A DNA stretch of 64,000 nt from Alphaproteobacteria bacterium MedPE-SWcel (GTDB lineage: Bacteria > Pseudomonadota > Alphaproteobacteria > Rhodobacterales > Rhodobacteraceae): contig MPDC01000020.1 of NCBI GenBank assembly GCA_001874255.1, positions 1 through 64,000 on the forward strand, in the 5' to 3' direction. Below are positions 17,613-26,540 of this stretch, in pieces. The translations under genes were made by a program, and so were the position numbers. The stretch's first letter is position 1. Every line of letters begins with the position of its first letter. A model generated the notes under the pieces. It was given only the letters and a program-made list of their open reading frames with translations. It had not been told where the DNA came from and made no database searches.

Positions 17613-18716
17613 ATGAAACTGCGTAACCTGACAGCACTTGCTGCTACGACCGCTCTCTGCGCGCCGATGGCCTTTGCTGCGGATATGGCCGACGAAATGA
17701 CCATCGTGTCCTGGGGCGGAGCCTATTCCAACTCCCAGATCAAAGCCTACAGCGAACCCTATGCTGAAAAGACCGGCGTCACCATCATCAACGATGAAAG
17801 CTCCGCCGAAGCGGTGGCCAAGCTGCGCGCCATGAACGAAGCGGGCAATGTCACCTGGGATGTGGTCGACGTTGTTGCGGCTGATGCGATGCGTCTGTGC
17901 GACGAAGGTCTGGCGATGGAAATCGACCCGGACGAGCACCTCGCGGCCGCCCCCGATGGCACCTCCGCAGAGGATGATTTCGGCGATCTTCTGGTCTCCG
18001 ACTGCTTTATCCCGCAGATCGTCTATTCCACCACCTTCGGCTATCGCACCGATCTGGTTGGCGACACGCCTCCGTCCAAGATCTGCGACGTGTTCGATCT
18101 CGAAGCTTATCCCGGCAAGCGCGCGCTGGAAAAGCGTCCGATCAACAACATGGAATGGGCCCTGCTCTGCGACGGTGTCGCCAAGGATGACGTCTATGAC
18201 GTGCTGGAAACCGAAGAAGGTCAGGAGCAGGCGCTGGCCAAGCTCGACACCATCAAGGACAGCGTGATCTGGTGGTCCGCCGGTGCCGATACGCCGCAGC
18301 TGCTTGCCGATGGCGAAGTCGTGATGGGCTCCACCTACAACGGCCGTCTGTTCTCCGTGATCGAAGAGCAGGACCAGCCGGTTGCCATGCTCTGGGACGC
18401 GCAGGTGTTCGATCTGGATGGCTGGATCATTCCCGCAGGCCTGTCGGACGAGCGTAAAGCCCGTGCGCTGGATTATATCTACTTTGCCACGGACACACAG
18501 CGCCTGGCCGATCAGGCGAAATACATCTCCTACGGTCCGGCCCGTGCCTCTTCCGCTCCGCTGGTGGGCAAGCACGCCGAACTGGGCATCGACATGGCAC
18601 CGCATATGCCGACCGATCCCAACAACGCGCAGAACACGTTCCTCTACAACTACGAGTTCTGGGCTGACTATCGCGACGATATCGACGCGAAATTCCAGGC
18701 GTGGCTGGCCAAGTAA
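17613..18716 (+). CDS. potD: Extracellular polyamine-binding protein, PotD type
   Basis: A 367-residue periplasmic binding protein. Signal peptide MKLRNLTALAATTALCAPMAFA precedes DEMTIVSWGGAYSNSQIKAY, the N-terminus of the PotD/PotF class-II binding fold. W-rich pocket segments (DSVIWWSAGADTPQLLADGE, LFNYEFW-like LYNYEFWADYRDD) and four Cys residues are present. AAGGAG lies at 17599-17604, a good ribosome site. It is followed by a strong intercistronic hairpin and then the permeases. It is more diverged from PotF than the first cluster's protein, so ligands may differ. Confidence 0.83.
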   Translation: MKLRNLTALAATTALCAPMAFAADMADEMTIVSWGGAYSNSQIKAYSEPYAEKTGVTIINDESSAEAVAKLRAMNEAGNVTWDVVDVVAADAMRLCDEGLAMEIDPDEHLAAAPDGTSAEDDFGDLLVSDCFIPQIVYSTTFGYRTDLVGDTPPSKICDVFDLEAYPGKRALEKRPINNMEWALLCDGVAKDDVYDVLETEEGQEQALAKLDTIKDSVIWWSAGADTPQLLADGEVVMGSTYNGRLFSVIEEQDQPVAMLWDAQVFDLDGWIIPAGLSDERKARALDYIYFATDTQRLADQAKYISYGPARASSAPLVGKHAELGIDMAPHMPTDPNNAQNTFLYNYEFWADYRDDIDAKFQAWLAK

Positions 18717-18734
18717 TCTGGCCTGACGTCTTTG

Positions 18735-18759
18735 CCGGAGAGCGTTTCGCGCTCTCCGG
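18735..18759 (+). other. Intercistronic hairpin after the second binding-protein gene
   Basis: CCGGAGAGCG-TTTCG-CGCTCTCCGG is a perfect 10-bp stem 18 bases past the stop. It matches in position, though not in sequence, the stem at 12674-12698. It probably shields the binding-protein message or partly terminates transcription before the permease genes. Confidence 0.65.
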
Positions 18760-18852
18760 TTCCCTCTCCGGCGCGGCGCCCGATGGCGTTCCGGCGGCCG
18801 TGGAGACCAAGCCCGCTCCTGTTCATCGCGCGGGAAAAAAACAGGGACAACC

Positions 18853-20532
18853 ATGAGTGACACAACTCAATCCGGCCCGGTCCTCTCGGCTGATGGCACG
18901 CCGCTGAAACGCAGCCTCGCCCGCGCGCTGAGGATGCAGAAGGTCCGGGCGCTGATGCTGATCGCGCCGCTTTTGATCTTTATCCTGCTGACTTTCATTC
19001 TCCCGATTGCGGATATGCTGTTCCGCTCGGTCGAGAACCGCATTGTCTCCGACACGCTTTCCGAAACCGTCGTCACCCTGCGGGATTGGGACTCTGTCAA
19101 CGGCGAGGCCCCGGAAGAAGCGGTCTATGAAAGCCTCTATTACGACCTGTTCGTGGCCGCCGAGGCCAAGGAACACACCAAACTCGGCACCCGGCTGAAC
19201 TACGAGCAGACCGGCATTTCGTCGCTCTTCCGCAGCAGTGGCCGCAAGCTCGATGACATTGGCGAAGACCACGTCAAGGCGATGGAAAAGGCCGGTGGCG
19301 GCGCGCTCAAGGACGAGGCGCTGTGGTTCGAGATCATCACCGGTGGCGCCAGTGGCGCAGGCAATACCGCGCTGCTGGAGGCGCAACGGACCAAGATGGC
19401 GCAGCTGACCGGCGAGGATTTCTCCGCTGATATCGGCTTTGTGCCCGGTGCGGAATTCTCTGATCTCTTCCCGCGCACGGCCATGGCCTACACCGATTTC
19501 GCCCTCTTCACCGCCGTGCTGGACGAGGATGTCGTCGCCGAGGAAGACCCCTGGGAGACGGTCTTTGTCGCCTTCGCCCAAGAGGTTCAGGTCCCGGGCG
19601 GAGCCGAGAAACTGGCCGCCTATACCGGTCCCGGCGCGGCCGAGCTGACAGCCGCGGCCGAAGCGCTGGCCGATCTGGAGCCGGTGTCCTTCAAGGCGAG
19701 CTTCCTCGATCTCGACGAGGACTGGGGCGATGTGGGCAACTGGCGCACCATTCAGACCTACAGCCCGACCTATACCAGCGGCTATTTCCTGAATTCCATC
19801 GACATGCAAAAAGGCGTCGATGGGGCCGAGGCCCGGCCCGAAAACCAGCAGATCTATATCACCCTGTTCAAGCGCACGATGTTCATGTCGCTGGTCATCA
19901 CCGGCTCCTGCATCGTGCTGGGCTACCCGGTCGCCTGGATACTCGCGAACCTGCCGACGCGCTCGGCCAACCTGCTGATGATCCTGGTGCTGCTGCCGTT
20001 CTGGACCTCGCTCCTGGTGCGGACATCGGCCTGGAAGGTGATGCTGCAGCAGCAGGGCGTGATCAACGACGTGCTGGTCTGGCTCGGGCTGGTGGCGGAT
20101 GATGCCCGGCTGGTGATGATCAACAACCAGTTCGGCACCATTGTGGCGATGACCCACATCCTGCTGCCCTTCATGATCCTGCCGATGTATTCGGTGATGC
20201 AGACGATCAACCCGACCTATCTGCGGGCGGCGAAATCGCTGGGTGCGACCAACTGGACGGCCTTCTGGCGGGTCTATTTCCCGCAGTCGGTGCCGGGCAT
20301 TGGCGCGGGGTCCATCCTCGTGTTCATCCTGTCGATCGGCTACTACATCACCCCCGAAATCGTCGGCGGCACCAAAGGTGTCTTCATCTCGAACCGGATC
20401 GCCTACCACATCTCCTCCTCGCTCAACTGGGGCTTGGCGGCGGCGCTCGGGACCATCCTTCTGGCGGTCGTGCTGCTCCTTTACTGGGCCTACGACAAGA
20501 TCGTCGGCATCGACAACGTGAAGCTGGGATAG
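18853..20532 (+). CDS. potB: Polyamine ABC permease (PotB type) with a large insert after TM1
   Basis: A 559-residue permease, nearly twice the usual 280-300. TM1 (LMLIAPLLIFILLTFILPIADMLF, about 35-58) is followed by some 270 mostly acidic, soluble residues (about 60-330). The standard core then resumes (TLFKRTMFMSLVITGSCIVLGYPVAWIL) with the EAA loop AAKSLGATNWTAFWRVYFPQ. The insert would sit on the periplasmic side between TM1 and TM2, where it could contact the binding protein. It was not matched to any known domain. It precedes the second permease by 5 bases. Confidence 0.82.
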   Translation: MSDTTQSGPVLSADGTPLKRSLARALRMQKVRALMLIAPLLIFILLTFILPIADMLFRSVENRIVSDTLSETVVTLRDWDSVNGEAPEEAVYESLYYDLFVAAEAKEHTKLGTRLNYEQTGISSLFRSSGRKLDDIGEDHVKAMEKAGGGALKDEALWFEIITGGASGAGNTALLEAQRTKMAQLTGEDFSADIGFVPGAEFSDLFPRTAMAYTDFALFTAVLDEDVVAEEDPWETVFVAFAQEVQVPGGAEKLAAYTGPGAAELTAAAEALADLEPVSFKASFLDLDEDWGDVGNWRTIQTYSPTYTSGYFLNSIDMQKGVDGAEARPENQQIYITLFKRTMFMSLVITGSCIVLGYPVAWILANLPTRSANLLMILVLLPFWTSLLVRTSAWKVMLQQQGVINDVLVWLGLVADDARLVMINNQFGTIVAMTHILLPFMILPMYSVMQTINPTYLRAAKSLGATNWTAFWRVYFPQSVPGIGAGSILVFILSIGYYITPEIVGGTKGVFISNRIAYHISSSLNWGLAAALGTILLAVVLLLYWAYDKIVGIDNVKLG

Positions 20533-20537
20533 ATCAG

Positions 20538-21713
20538 ATGGCATTGACACCCGTTCAAAATCAAACGCCTGCCTTCACCGCATCGGTGTCGGCCTGTGCG
20601 GGGGCGCTGTTTGGCCTCTTCGTCGGCACCGCTCAGGGCTCCGGCCTGCTTGGCCTGCTGATCGGCGCGGTCCTGCTCGGGGCGATGGGGTTCGTCTTCA
20701 CCGGCCTGATCGCGCAGGCGAAACCGGTCCGCTGGGCCACCGTCGTGGTCTTTGCCCTGGTCGGGCTGGTGGTCGGCGGCCTGCCGGCGCTGGTGCTCGG
20801 GGCGCTGTTTGGCCTCTTTGCCGGATGGTTCATCTTCTGGCTGGCGACCTCCAGCTACCGCAAGCATCTGGTGCCCTATCTGACCCCGGGACAGGTGTTG
20901 TGGCACTATGGTTTCCGGGTGATCTGCGGCGCCATCTTCGTGTTCCTGATTACGCCCATTCTGGTGGTGATGCCGCTCTCGTTCAACGCCGAGGACTTTT
21001 TCACCTTCACGCCGGAAATGCTGCGGTTCGACCCGGCCGGCTATTCGCTCAAACACTACCGCGATTTCCTCACCAACGAGGGCTGGCAACAGGCCCTGTG
21101 GAACTCCCTGCGCATCGCGCCGATGGCGACGATCCTGTCGGTGGGCTTCGGTACTCTGGCGGCGATCGGTCTCAGCCAGCCGCATGTGCCGTTCCGCCGG
21201 GCCATCATGGCGGTGCTGATCTCGCCGATGATCGTGCCGCTCATCATTTCGGCGGCGGGGATGTATTTCTTCTACAGCCGGATCGGCCTGCAGGGCACCT
21301 ACCTCGGCGTCGTCCTGGCGCATGCGGCGCTGGGCATTCCCTTCGTGATCATCACGGTCACGGCGACGCTGGTGGGCTTTGACCATTCCCTGACCCGGGC
21401 GGCGGCCAATATGGGCGCGGGCCCGATCACGACCTTCTTCCGGGTGCAGATGCCGCTGATTCTGCCCGGGGTGATCTCCGGCGGGCTGTTTGCCTTCATC
21501 ACCTCCTTTGACGAGGTCGTGGTGGTGCTGTTTGTGGGCTCTGCCGGACAGAAAACCCTGCCGTGGCAAATGTTCATCGGCCTGCGCGAACAGATCTCGC
21601 CGACGATCCTCGCCGTGGCCACGATCCTGGTCGGTATCTCGATCTGCCTGCTGACCACGGTCGAGCTGCTGCGCCGCAGATCAGAGCGGCTGCGGGGCAT
21701 GTCGCCGAGCTGA
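20538..21713 (+). CDS. potC: Polyamine ABC permease (PotC type) with N-terminal membrane extension
   Basis: A 391-residue permease whose first 110 residues are an extra hydrophobic block (three or four glycine/leucine-rich helices, such as ALFGLFVGTAQGSGLLGLLI and WATVVVFALVGLVVGGLPAL). The normal PotC core then starts near HYGFRVICGAIFVFLITPILVVM. The EAA loop reads TRAAANMGAGPITTFFRVQMP. A strong terminator follows at 21742, so it ends the operon. The extension makes an atypical topology of about nine or ten helices. Confidence 0.83.
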   Translation: MALTPVQNQTPAFTASVSACAGALFGLFVGTAQGSGLLGLLIGAVLLGAMGFVFTGLIAQAKPVRWATVVVFALVGLVVGGLPALVLGALFGLFAGWFIFWLATSSYRKHLVPYLTPGQVLWHYGFRVICGAIFVFLITPILVVMPLSFNAEDFFTFTPEMLRFDPAGYSLKHYRDFLTNEGWQQALWNSLRIAPMATILSVGFGTLAAIGLSQPHVPFRRAIMAVLISPMIVPLIISAAGMYFFYSRIGLQGTYLGVVLAHAALGIPFVIITVTATLVGFDHSLTRAAANMGAGPITTFFRVQMPLILPGVISGGLFAFITSFDEVVVVLFVGSAGQKTLPWQMFIGLREQISPTILAVATILVGISICLLTTVELLRRRSERLRGMSPS

Positions 21714-21741
21714 TCCGCGTCCCGCCAGCGCCTGAATATGC

Positions 21742-21775
21742 AAAAAGCCCTGCCAACCCGCAGGGCTTTTTGTCA
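21742..21775. terminator. Strong bidirectional terminator between convergent genes
   Basis: AAAAAGCCCTG-(8 nt)-CAGGGCTTTTT is a perfect 11-bp stem flanked by A and T runs. It can stop transcription from the transporter operon on the plus strand and from the lytic transglycosylase on the minus strand. Confidence 0.92.
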
Positions 21776-21833
21776 TTTCACGGGTTTGATGCACCCGGGA
21801 GATCCTGAAGTGAACCGGCCCCGGCCACCGCCG

Positions 21834-23192
21834 TCAGCGCAGTTTCTTCAGCAGGCTGAGCGATGCATAGCCGTCGGGCACCATCCCGCGCGCGTTCTGA
21901 AAGGCGCGGATCGCCGCGATGGTATTGGGACCGATCTTGCCATCCACCCCTTGGGTGCTGAAACCGGCCCGGGTCAGCCGCTTTTGCATTTCCTTGCGCT
22001 CGGAAAAGGTCAGCGCCCGGTCGCCACGGGGCCATTTGCCTTTGATCTCCGGCCCCCCTTTCAGCCGGTCGCTCAGGTGGCCAACCCCGATCACATAGGC
22101 GTCGGCGGTGTTGTAGCGTTCGATCACCGCAAAATTCTTGAAGATCATGAAGGCCGCGCCGTTGCCGCCTGCGGGCAGCAGGATCGAGCCGCTGCCATAG
22201 TTCGGGACCGCCTTGCCATCCACGCCGCGCACCCCCAGCCTTGCCCAGTCGCCGGGGCTCTTCTTGATCTTGCGCGAGGCCAGCGCATAGTTGAACCCCC
22301 GGGGCAAGGTGACCTCGACCCCCCAGGGCTGGCCCTTCACCCATCCGAACCGCTTCAGATAGGCCGCAGTCGAGGCCAGGGCGTCCGAGGGGTCGTCAGA
22401 CCAGATATCGCGCTTGCCATCGCCCGTGAAATCCACCGCATAGGCGAGGTATGAGGTCGGGATGAACTGCGTGTGCCCCATGGCGCCGGCCCAGCTGCCG
22501 GTCATGGTGCGCGGCGCGACATCGCCGGATTGCAGGATCTTCAGCGCCGCGATCAGCTGCGCCTCAAAGAACCGCCCGCGCCGCCCGTCAAAGGCCAGGG
22601 TCGCCAGCGACTGCACAATGTCATTGTCGCCGCGATAGGTTCCGTAGTTGCTCTCCAGCCCCCAGACCGCGACCACGACTTCTTTCTCGACGCCATAGGC
22701 CTGTTCGATCCGCTCCAGCACCCGCCGTTGCTTGCGCAGGGCGCTCCGTCCATTGCTCACCCGGCTGTCGGAGGCGGCGCTGTCGAGATATTCCCAGATC
22801 GTCTTGGTGAATTCGGATTGGTTGCGGTCCCGTTTGATCACATCCGAATCATAGGTCACGCCGCGAAAGGCGCGATTGAGGGTCGCCTGGCTGATCCCCT
22901 GTGCCCGCGCGCGCCCCTGAAAGGCCCTGACCCAGGCCTGAAACCGGCTGTTGGCGGCGGTATCGATCGGCGCGGTGACGGCCGGTTTGGCGGCCTCGGC
23001 GGCGGCGGCGCGCGCCAGCGGCCGGATGGTGCTGTCGGCGGCGGCCAGAACCACCGGTTCGTTCTGTGCTGCCGGCCGCATCACCGGGCGTGGCGTGCCC
23101 GCCGGAGCGCCCTGTTCCAAGATTGCCGCCTGCATCGCGCCCGCCGGAAAGACGGCCCCGACACAGAGCGCTGCTTTTACCCAACTGCGCAT
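21834..23192 (-). CDS. Lytic murein transglycosylase (MltB type) with peptidoglycan-binding tail
   Basis: A 452-residue periplasmic enzyme. A signal peptide (MRSWVKAALCVGAVFPAGAMQA) is followed by a low-complexity linker. The SLT_2/MltB catalytic domain is at about 95-370, with catalytic Glu in VVAVWGLESNYGTYRG and the GAMGHTQFIPTSYLAYAVD segment. A C-terminal PG_binding_1 repeat follows (QKRLTRAGFSTQGVDGKIGP). It cleaves peptidoglycan to 1,6-anhydromuramyl products. The start MRSWVK was chosen because the upstream in-frame extension (to 23315) is not conserved-looking and lies before a clear signal peptide. Confidence 0.9.
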   Translation of the reverse strand: MRSWVKAALCVGAVFPAGAMQAAILEQGAPAGTPRPVMRPAAQNEPVVLAAADSTIRPLARAAAAEAAKPAVTAPIDTAANSRFQAWVRAFQGRARAQGISQATLNRAFRGVTYDSDVIKRDRNQSEFTKTIWEYLDSAASDSRVSNGRSALRKQRRVLERIEQAYGVEKEVVVAVWGLESNYGTYRGDNDIVQSLATLAFDGRRGRFFEAQLIAALKILQSGDVAPRTMTGSWAGAMGHTQFIPTSYLAYAVDFTGDGKRDIWSDDPSDALASTAAYLKRFGWVKGQPWGVEVTLPRGFNYALASRKIKKSPGDWARLGVRGVDGKAVPNYGSGSILLPAGGNGAAFMIFKNFAVIERYNTADAYVIGVGHLSDRLKGGPEIKGKWPRGDRALTFSERKEMQKRLTRAGFSTQGVDGKIGPNTIAAIRAFQNARGMVPDGYASLSLLKKLR

Positions 23193-23396
23193 AATAACCT
23201 CAACACCTGCTTTGCTCGTTATGACCACTCTACGCCGGGACGGGCCCGCACAAAAGCTCTCTCGTCCAGGCGCTGGATGCTGCGCGTCGCTTTGCCCATC
23301 TGCCACCGCGATCACGGCGCGAGGCGTCTCGGCCCCCGGTAGGGAGATACCCCTTGCGGACGATAGGCGCCCTCCGGCGGCCTGTGGCGTCCGGGC

Positions 23397-25685
23397 CTAT
23401 TTCCGGCGTCGGGTTACCTTGCGCTTGACCTTGGCGGCCTTGTGCTTGGCGCGCGCTGCCTTGGGCCGGTCCGCCGTGCGCCCTGCGGGGCTGCGACGGC
23501 GGCCCCCTTTGCTGGCAGCGCCCCCCCGGCCACTGGGCAGCTCGGCATCTTCAAGCGCCAGCAGCTCCAGCTCCAGCCCGCCGGTCACAGGCGCCGCCTG
23601 CGTCAACCGCACGGTCACCCGCTGCCCGATCGAGATCAGCAAGCCGGTGTCGGACCCCATCAGGGTTCCCGCCTGCGGATCAAAATGGAAGTATTCCCGC
23701 CCGATCGTGCGCACCGGAATCAGCCCGTCGGCCCCGGTTTCATCCAGCTTCACAAAGGCCCCGAAGCGCGCGATGCCGGAAATGCGGCCGGTGAACTCAT
23801 TGCCGACCCGTTCCGCCAGATAGGAGGCCAGATACCGGTCGGTGGTGTCGCGTTCCGCCAGCATGGAGCGCCGCTCGGTCGCGGAAATATGCGTCGCCGT
23901 GTCTTCCAGCCGCTCGATTTCGTCTGGCGAGAGCCCGTCCTTGCCCCAGCCATGCGCGGTGATCAGCGCCCGATGCACGATCAGATCCGCATAGCGACGG
24001 ATGGGCGAGGTGAAATGGGCGTAATTGCGCAATGCCAGGCCGAAATGGCCAAAGTTTTCCGGGAAATAATAGGCCTGCTGCATCGAACGCAGGGTGGATA
24101 TGTTGATCAATTCCGCATCGTCGGTGCCCGCTGCGGCATTCAGCAGCGCATTCAGATGCCGGGTCTGCAGCACCTGCCCCTTGGCCAGATTGAGCCCCGC
24201 CGCCCGCGCGGTTTCACGCAGGTTGTCGAGCTTTTCGGTGCTGGGTTCCTCGTGTACCCGAAACAGCAGCGGCTGGCGCTTCCGGGTCAGCTCCTCGGCG
24301 GCGGCGACATTGGCGAGGATCATGAACTCCTCGATCAGCCGATGCGCATCCAGCCGTCCGCGAAAGTTGACCGAGGCGACCTTGCCGCTGTCGTCCAGGA
24401 CGATCCGGCGCTCCGGCAGGTCAAGGTCCAGCGGCTGGCGGCTCTCCCGCGCGGTCTTCAGCGCCCCATATGCGGCATAGAGCGGCTGTATCACCTCCTC
24501 CAGAAATGGCGCGGTCCGGTCAGTGGGGGCGCCATCCATCGCGGCCTGCACCTCGTCATAATGGAGCGAGGCCTGCGATTTCATCAATCCGCGCACAAAG
24601 CGGTGGCCGATCTTGTTGCCTGCGGCATCGATCTGCATGCGCACGGCAAGGCAGGGTCTCGGCACCCCCTCGTGCAGCGAACACAGGTCGCCAGACAGGC
24701 GATCCGGCAGCATTGGCACGACCCGGTCGGGGAAATAGCTGGAGTTGCCGCGTTTGCGCGCCTCGCGGTCCAGCGCCGTGCCGGGTTTCACATAGGCGGC
24801 GACATCTGCGATTGCGACCCAGATCACATGGCCACCGGCGTTCTTTGGATCGTCATCGGCATGGGCAAAGCAGGCGTCATCGTGGTCGCGCGCATCGGCC
24901 GGATCGATGGTGATCAGGGGCAGATCGCGCAGATCCTCGCGCCCCTTCAGGCCCATCGGCCTGGCACTGTCGGCTTCGGCAATGACCGCGTCGGGGAAGT
25001 GATCCGGGATGCCGTGCTGATGAATGGCGATCAGCGACACGGCCTTGGGGGCGGAAGGATCTCCGAGCCGCTCGACCACGCGCGCCTTCGGCAGGCCGAG
25101 ACGGGTCTTGGGACCGGCCTGTTCCGCTTCGACCAGCTCGCCATCCTGGGCACCATGGGTATTGGCCTCGGGCACCATCCATTCGCTGGCGCTGGCCTTG
25201 TCGATAGGCAGGATGCGCCCGCCTTCGGAGCCCTGGCGATAGATGCCGAGAATGCGTTTGGGGTTGGTGCCGATGCGGCGGATCAGCCGCGCCTCGTAAT
25301 TGTGGTCCTGCTCCTGCACGACGGTCAGGCGGGCGAGGATGCGGTCGCCTTCTCCCAGCGCGGGATCGGAGGCGCGGGTGATCATCATGACGATGGGTTC
25401 AATGCCCTCGCCATGCCATTCCAGCGGCCGGGCGAACAGATCGCCGTCGTCATTCGGCGCTTTGACCTGCAGGATGGAGACCGGTGGCAGGCGATCCGGA
25501 TCGCCGTAGCTGCGCTTGCGTTTTTCCAGATGGCCCTCGGCCTCCAGTTCTTTCAGCACCCGCTTGAGGTCAATCCGCTCAGCGCCTTTGATGCCAAAGG
25601 CCTTGGCTATGTCACGTTTGGAGGTCTGGGTCGGGTGGGCGGAGATCCATTCCAGAATCTCGGCCTTTGTAGGGATGCGCGCCAT
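23397..25685 (-). CDS. rnr: Ribonuclease R
   Basis: A 762-residue processive 3'-5' exoribonuclease able to degrade structured RNA. An N-terminal helix-turn-helix (residues 1-65) and cold-shock-like domains precede the RNB catalytic domain with the metal ligands ITIDPADARDHDDACF. Then come YAHFTSPIRRYADLIVHRAL, an S1 RNA-binding domain (GRISGIARFGAFVKLDETGA), and a lysine/arginine-rich tail (KHKAAKVKRKVTRRRK) typical of RNase R. The length is normal. The 5' side holds an unusual cluster of inverted repeats (25771-25957), which would be in the leader if transcription starts upstream of it. Confidence 0.95.
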   Translation of the reverse strand: MARIPTKAEILEWISAHPTQTSKRDIAKAFGIKGAERIDLKRVLKELEAEGHLEKRKRSYGDPDRLPPVSILQVKAPNDDGDLFARPLEWHGEGIEPIVMMITRASDPALGEGDRILARLTVVQEQDHNYEARLIRRIGTNPKRILGIYRQGSEGGRILPIDKASASEWMVPEANTHGAQDGELVEAEQAGPKTRLGLPKARVVERLGDPSAPKAVSLIAIHQHGIPDHFPDAVIAEADSARPMGLKGREDLRDLPLITIDPADARDHDDACFAHADDDPKNAGGHVIWVAIADVAAYVKPGTALDREARKRGNSSYFPDRVVPMLPDRLSGDLCSLHEGVPRPCLAVRMQIDAAGNKIGHRFVRGLMKSQASLHYDEVQAAMDGAPTDRTAPFLEEVIQPLYAAYGALKTARESRQPLDLDLPERRIVLDDSGKVASVNFRGRLDAHRLIEEFMILANVAAAEELTRKRQPLLFRVHEEPSTEKLDNLRETARAAGLNLAKGQVLQTRHLNALLNAAAGTDDAELINISTLRSMQQAYYFPENFGHFGLALRNYAHFTSPIRRYADLIVHRALITAHGWGKDGLSPDEIERLEDTATHISATERRSMLAERDTTDRYLASYLAERVGNEFTGRISGIARFGAFVKLDETGADGLIPVRTIGREYFHFDPQAGTLMGSDTGLLISIGQRVTVRLTQAAPVTGGLELELLALEDAELPSGRGGAASKGGRRRSPAGRTADRPKAARAKHKAAKVKRKVTRRRK

Positions 25686-25770
25686 ATCTCTGCCCTAGCA
25701 TGACGCAGCCGGGACGTCATGCCGAAAAGCGCGGTGCTGACGCAAAGGGCAGGGCTCCCGCCCGTCGGTC

Positions 25771-25957
25771 GATCATCTGACCAGATGATCTCCTCCCGTT
25801 GGGCCGGGCGCCATGCCTGCGGCATGGCGGGGCAGTCAAGGACCCGGCGACCAAGCCTCGCCTTTTGCACGCCTGCGGCGCCACGGGCGGTACCGCAGCG
25901 CGCCCGTCAGGGCGCGCTGCCGGGCCCAAGGGCCCGGCCTGTATCTATGATACAGGC
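25771..25957. repeat. Cluster of seven perfect inverted repeats upstream of rnr
   Basis: The gap 25686-26114 (429 bp) has no convincing gene. Within it are seven perfect dyads: GATCATCTG-AC-CAGATGATC (25771-25790), CGCCATGCC-TGC-GGCATGGCG (25809-25829), CGCC-TGC-GGCG (25870-25880), GCGGTACCGC (25887-25896), an 11-bp stem GCAGCGCGCCC with loop GTCA (25895-25920), CCGGGCCC-AA-GGGCCCGG (25920-25937), and GCCTGTATC-TAT-GATACAGGC (25937-25957). The last three abut with no spacer and share single boundary bases. Loops are only 2-4 nt. It may be a structured leader or RNA, or a palindromic mobile repeat. The region right of it (25960-26114) shows only a GAGAAGACGT direct pair near 26070-26090. Confidence 0.85.
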
Positions 25958-26114
25958 TCGGCGCGCGGGAGAGCCACCGGATCGGAACAGACAGTGCCAT
26001 CCGTCCCCGGCGCTTCGGGATGTGGTCGTCGCGGGCGCGGTTCGCTATGTCAGGGGACGCCGCCGTGGGAGAAGACGTATGAGAAGACGTGGGCCAATGC
26101 TGCAGAAACAGCGC

Positions 26115-26540
26115 TCAGACCAGTGATTTCACCATGTCACGATGGTCGATGCCAGCGTCCGGATAGATCGGGCCGTAGGCTTCGAAGCCAAGTTTCTCAT
26201 AAAACCCCAGCGCATGCAGCTGCACGCCGAGCTTGACTTTCGAAACCCCCTCGCGGCCTTGCGCCTCTGCCACACAGGCCTCTATCAACCGGGCGCCGAG
26301 GCCGGTGCCCCGGGCGGATTTCACCACGCAGACACGGCCGATCTTGGCGGTCGCCCCGTCAAACAGGATCCGCGCTGTGCCCACCGGCGCCCCGTCCTGT
26401 GTCGCCAGCACATGGACCGCACTGTCATCCAGCGCATCGCGTTCCTCTTCCACCGGAACCCCCTGTTCCCCGACGAAGACCTCGAACCGCAACTCGAGAC
26501 AGCTGTCGAGATCCTCGGTCACTGCAATGCGGAATGTCAT
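26115..26540 (-). CDS. GNAT-family N-acetyltransferase (ElaA-like)
   Basis: A 141-residue single-domain acetyltransferase. The N-terminus reads [20 protein letters not shown], motif A/acetyl-CoA loop [19 protein letters not shown], and the C-terminal [16 protein letters not shown] is typical of the ElaA/GNAT group. The substrate is unknown. The start overlaps the dapE stop by ATGA, so it is translated from the dapE message. A longer reading upstream would lie in dapE. Confidence 0.85.
   Translation of the reverse strand: MTFRIAVTEDLDSCLELRFEVFVGEQGVPVEEERDALDDSAVHVLATQDGAPVGTARILFDGATAKIGRVCVVKSARGTGLGARLIEACVAEAQGREGVSKVKLGVQLHALGFYEKLGFEAYGPIYPDAGIDHRDMVKSLV

Noticed and set aside
18823-20550. 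Long minus-strand open frame opposite the PotB-type permease
   Set aside because: Antisense shadow with Arg/His/Gln-rich composition and no family resemblance.
25719-26236. Open frames across the palindrome region
   Set aside because: They read through inverted repeats with Arg/Pro-rich text and no conserved look.
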